NCBI RefSeq assembly: GCF_024809855.1
Contig: NZ_JANUEM010000002.1
Location: 186,001-250,000, forward strand
From: Rheinheimera pacifica
GTDB lineage: Bacteria > Pseudomonadota > Gammaproteobacteria > Enterobacterales > Alteromonadaceae
Direction: 5' to 3'
Length of the DNA stretch: 64,000 nucleotides
The translations under genes were made by a program, and so were the position numbers. Positions 62,229 through 64,000 of the stretch are shown piece by piece (position 1 is the stretch's first letter; every line of letters begins with the position of its first letter). The notes beneath the pieces are model-generated. The model was given only the letters and a program-made list of their open reading frames with translations. It was not told where the DNA came from and ran no database searches.

Positions 62229-64000
62229 ATGACGATAACAATAAAACTGCTAAAGCTCAGTGCACTGGTACTGGCTGCACACTTGCTGGCTGCCTGCGGC
62301 GGCGGTGATTCAACTAAACCCGGTGAAGTACTGCTAACCTGTAATGTACCGCAAATTCCTAATGCGGCAGGCACAGAATGTGTTGACCCACCACCGATAA
62401 AATGTAAAAAGCCGTCGTTTCCCAGTGCCAATAATGAGTCCTGTATTATTGGTTATGACCCCGACGCCCCTGCACCTGTGGTAATGGCCGGTGCTAATCA
62501 GGCGGTATTATTTTATAAACGCCCCGACGGTAATTATACCGACTGGATATTACATACCTGGAATAACGAAAGCTGTGACGCCTATGCCGCATCTTCTGTT
62601 GCGCCATCCTGGCAAAATGGCCTGGTGCATAACGGCGTGGATGTTAACTACGGTGCTTACTGGATACTGAGTTTAAAGCCGGGCTATGCCGGCACTGAAG
62701 GGGCCTGCGGCAACTTTATTGTGCACAAAAACGATGAGAAAGATTTAAGCGACGCCGACATGAAAATGCCGCTGACGCAACAGCAACCGGAAGGTGAACC
62801 GGATTTCTCCCGCATGAACTGGACTTTCTCCGGTAAGCCAGATGTGTACCAGTACCCGGTGGTGTCGTTAGGTGTCAGTATTACCGGTGCGGCAGCACAC
62901 TGGCTGGATCAGCATACTTTTGTCTGGAGCTCGGCAATAGCCCGAACAGCAACAGAGGTAAAGCTGCACTACGCTACAGATGCCGGGCTTGACGTAAACT
63001 TCAACGAGCAGATCCCCGGCAGCGCCATGTCACTGACGCCGGTAAATCTTAGCGATGAGCAAAAGGCCTTAGTACCGCATCTGGCAGAGCAAAGCGCATT
63101 TAGCGTTGATTTTAGCGCTGATGAAGCCAAAGCCATGCTGAAAAATCAGTTAGTGCTGGCAGCTTATGGCAGCGACAATACGCTGCTGGAAGCTACCTGG
63201 GTGCAGGCAGCAAAAGTGCTGGACGACTTGTATACCAAAGGCGATAACGACGCCGACGAAGCAAGCCTGGGGCTGATTTACGAAGGCGGCAATATTACTG
63301 CCAGAGTATGGGCCCCCACAGCGCGCAGTGTGAATTTGAAGGTATACAATGCCAGCAAAACCCTTACTGCCACTCATGCCATGACAGCCGATAGCGAAAC
63401 CGGTATCTGGAGTTATGCTGGTAGCAACGCGCTGGATCGCCAGTTTTACCGCTATGAAGTCACCGTTTATCATCCGCAAACCCGTAAGGTAGAAACGACG
63501 GAAGCGACCGACCCTTATTCGCTGAGTGTCTCTACCAATGGCCGCTACAGTCAGTTTGTTAACCTGGATGACGACGATTTAAAACCGGCAGGTTGGGATG
63601 ACCGCACTATTCCTACCGTAGCCAAACCGGAAGATATCGTGATTTACGAAGGCCATGTGCGGGATTTTTCAATCCGTGATCAAAGTGTCACTGCGGCTAA
63701 CCGTGGTAAGTATCTGGCTTTTACCGAAACAGACTCAGAACCGGTAAAACACTTAAAATCGTTAGCGGATAACGGCTTAACCCATTTTCACCTGCTGCCG
63801 TTAAACGACCAGGCCAATATTAACGAAGATGCTAACCGCCGAATTGAGCTGACTGATACGGTTGGCCGTTTATGCCAGTTAAACGCTGCAGCGCCGGTAT
63901 GCGGCAATACCAGCGCCGGTGAGAGTTTGCTATCAGTACTGCAAGGCTACTCACCTTTTGGCGAGAAAGCACAGGAACTGGTGCAGGCTATTCGTGGTAT
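62229..64000 (+). CDS. pulA: Pullulanase-type lipoprotein (3' end cut by window)
   Basis: At least 590 residues from the ATG at 62229, with TGGAG nine bases upstream; the frame stays open to the right edge. The lipoprotein signal ends LLAAC. A Cys-rich linker is followed by a CBM41-like module (VLFYKRPDGNYTDWILHTWN...), an inter-domain region, CBM48 (IYEGGNITARVWAPTARSVNLKVY, about 350-440) and the start of the GH13 pullulanase domain (DIVIYEGHVRDFSIRD, about 475). It debranches alpha-1,6 links in pullulan and starch at the cell surface. The catalytic residues lie beyond the window. Confidence 0.9.
   Translation, partial: MTITIKLLKLSALVLAAHLLAACGGGDSTKPGEVLLTCNVPQIPNAAGTECVDPPPIKCKKPSFPSANNESCIIGYDPDAPAPVVMAGANQAVLFYKRPDGNYTDWILHTWNNESCDAYAASSVAPSWQNGLVHNGVDVNYGAYWILSLKPGYAGTEGACGNFIVHKNDEKDLSDADMKMPLTQQQPEGEPDFSRMNWTFSGKPDVYQYPVVSLGVSITGAAAHWLDQHTFVWSSAIARTATEVKLHYATDAGLDVNFNEQIPGSAMSLTPVNLSDEQKALVPHLAEQSAFSVDFSADEAKAMLKNQLVLAAYGSDNTLLEATWVQAAKVLDDLYTKGDNDADEASLGLIYEGGNITARVWAPTARSVNLKVYNASKTLTATHAMTADSETGIWSYAGSNALDRQFYRYEVTVYHPQTRKVETTEATDPYSLSVSTNGRYSQFVNLDDDDLKPAGWDDRTIPTVAKPEDIVIYEGHVRDFSIRDQSVTAANRGKYLAFTETDSEPVKHLKSLADNGLTHFHLLPLNDQANINEDANRRIELTDTVGRLCQLNAAAPVCGNTSAGESLLSVLQGYSPFGEKAQELVQAIRG

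Noticed and set aside
1-64000. CRISPR array, tRNA, rRNA or insertion sequence
   Set aside because: No regular spacer-repeat array, cloverleaf or transposase gene was seen on either strand; without tools a small tRNA could still be missed.

Overview
The window looks like a chromosomal segment of a marine or aquatic gammaproteobacterium of the Alteromonadales type, most like Rheinheimera or Arsukibacterium. This is inferred from gene content, not from a search. The pointers are a yheU/yheT/yheS/yheV/slyX/fkpA neighbourhood shared with E. coli, long TonB-dependent receptors next to a tryptophan-halogenase-like flavoprotein and GH13 enzymes, a secreted chitin-degradation set, and both GlyGly-CTERM-like and PEP-CTERM-like sorting tails. 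I saw no rRNA, tRNA, transposase, integrase or CRISPR array.

Layout. 1-3986 (minus) is the start of a very large exported surface protein that runs off the left edge. 4.2-7.4 kb holds a choice-of-anchor I lipoprotein and the yheT-yheU pair. 7.4-13.2 kb carries a Tat-type small protein with a GMC oxidoreductase, a diguanylate cyclase and a FAD dehydrogenase. 13.5-18.9 kb carries fdxA, a TIGR02444-type gene, yheS, yheV, slyX, a WD40 lipoprotein and fkpA. 18.9-25.4 kb holds an OmpA-like lipoprotein, a DUF4124 protein, a lone proB, a coiled-coil lipoprotein, a short GlpD-like oxidoreductase and argA. 25.5-29.6 kb encodes a cohesin-like PEP-CTERM protein beside an 1122-residue protein ending in a dockerin-like module. 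29.8-35.5 kb is a chitin locus (AA10 LPMO and two GH18 chitinases) with structured repeats in its gaps. 35.9-38.1 kb is a DUF350/DUF1190/glutathionylspermidine-synthase-like operon, followed by a PepO-type M13 peptidase.

The most striking system is at 40.5-49.0 kb: a complete-looking class I lanthipeptide cluster. Two tandem 66-residue precursors share almost the same leader but have different cores. They are followed by a LanC cyclase, a full-length LanB dehydratase, an HlyD-type adaptor and a C39 peptidase-ABC transporter. The order suggests that LanB dehydrates Ser/Thr, LanC forms (methyl)lanthionine rings with the four core Cys, and the C39 domain cuts at the double-Gly site during export through the HlyD partner and a TolC supplied from elsewhere. 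A class I modification pair joined to a LanT-style protease-exporter in a Gram-negative is unusual.

From 49.7 kb to the right edge is a maltodextrin/starch locus: malQ, a minimal AraC-type regulator, a TonB receptor, a halogenase-like protein, a secreted GH13 amylase, a second TonB receptor and a pullulanase lipoprotein cut by the edge. Three CG-centred palindromes built on ATACGTAT sit in its two divergent intergenic regions and probably bind a LacI-family regulator encoded elsewhere.

The gaps also contain dispersed palindromic elements (about 8.0, 13.4, 31.1 and 33.7 kb) that share sequence and fold. All start choices, domain calls and hairpins were read by eye, with no alignment or search.
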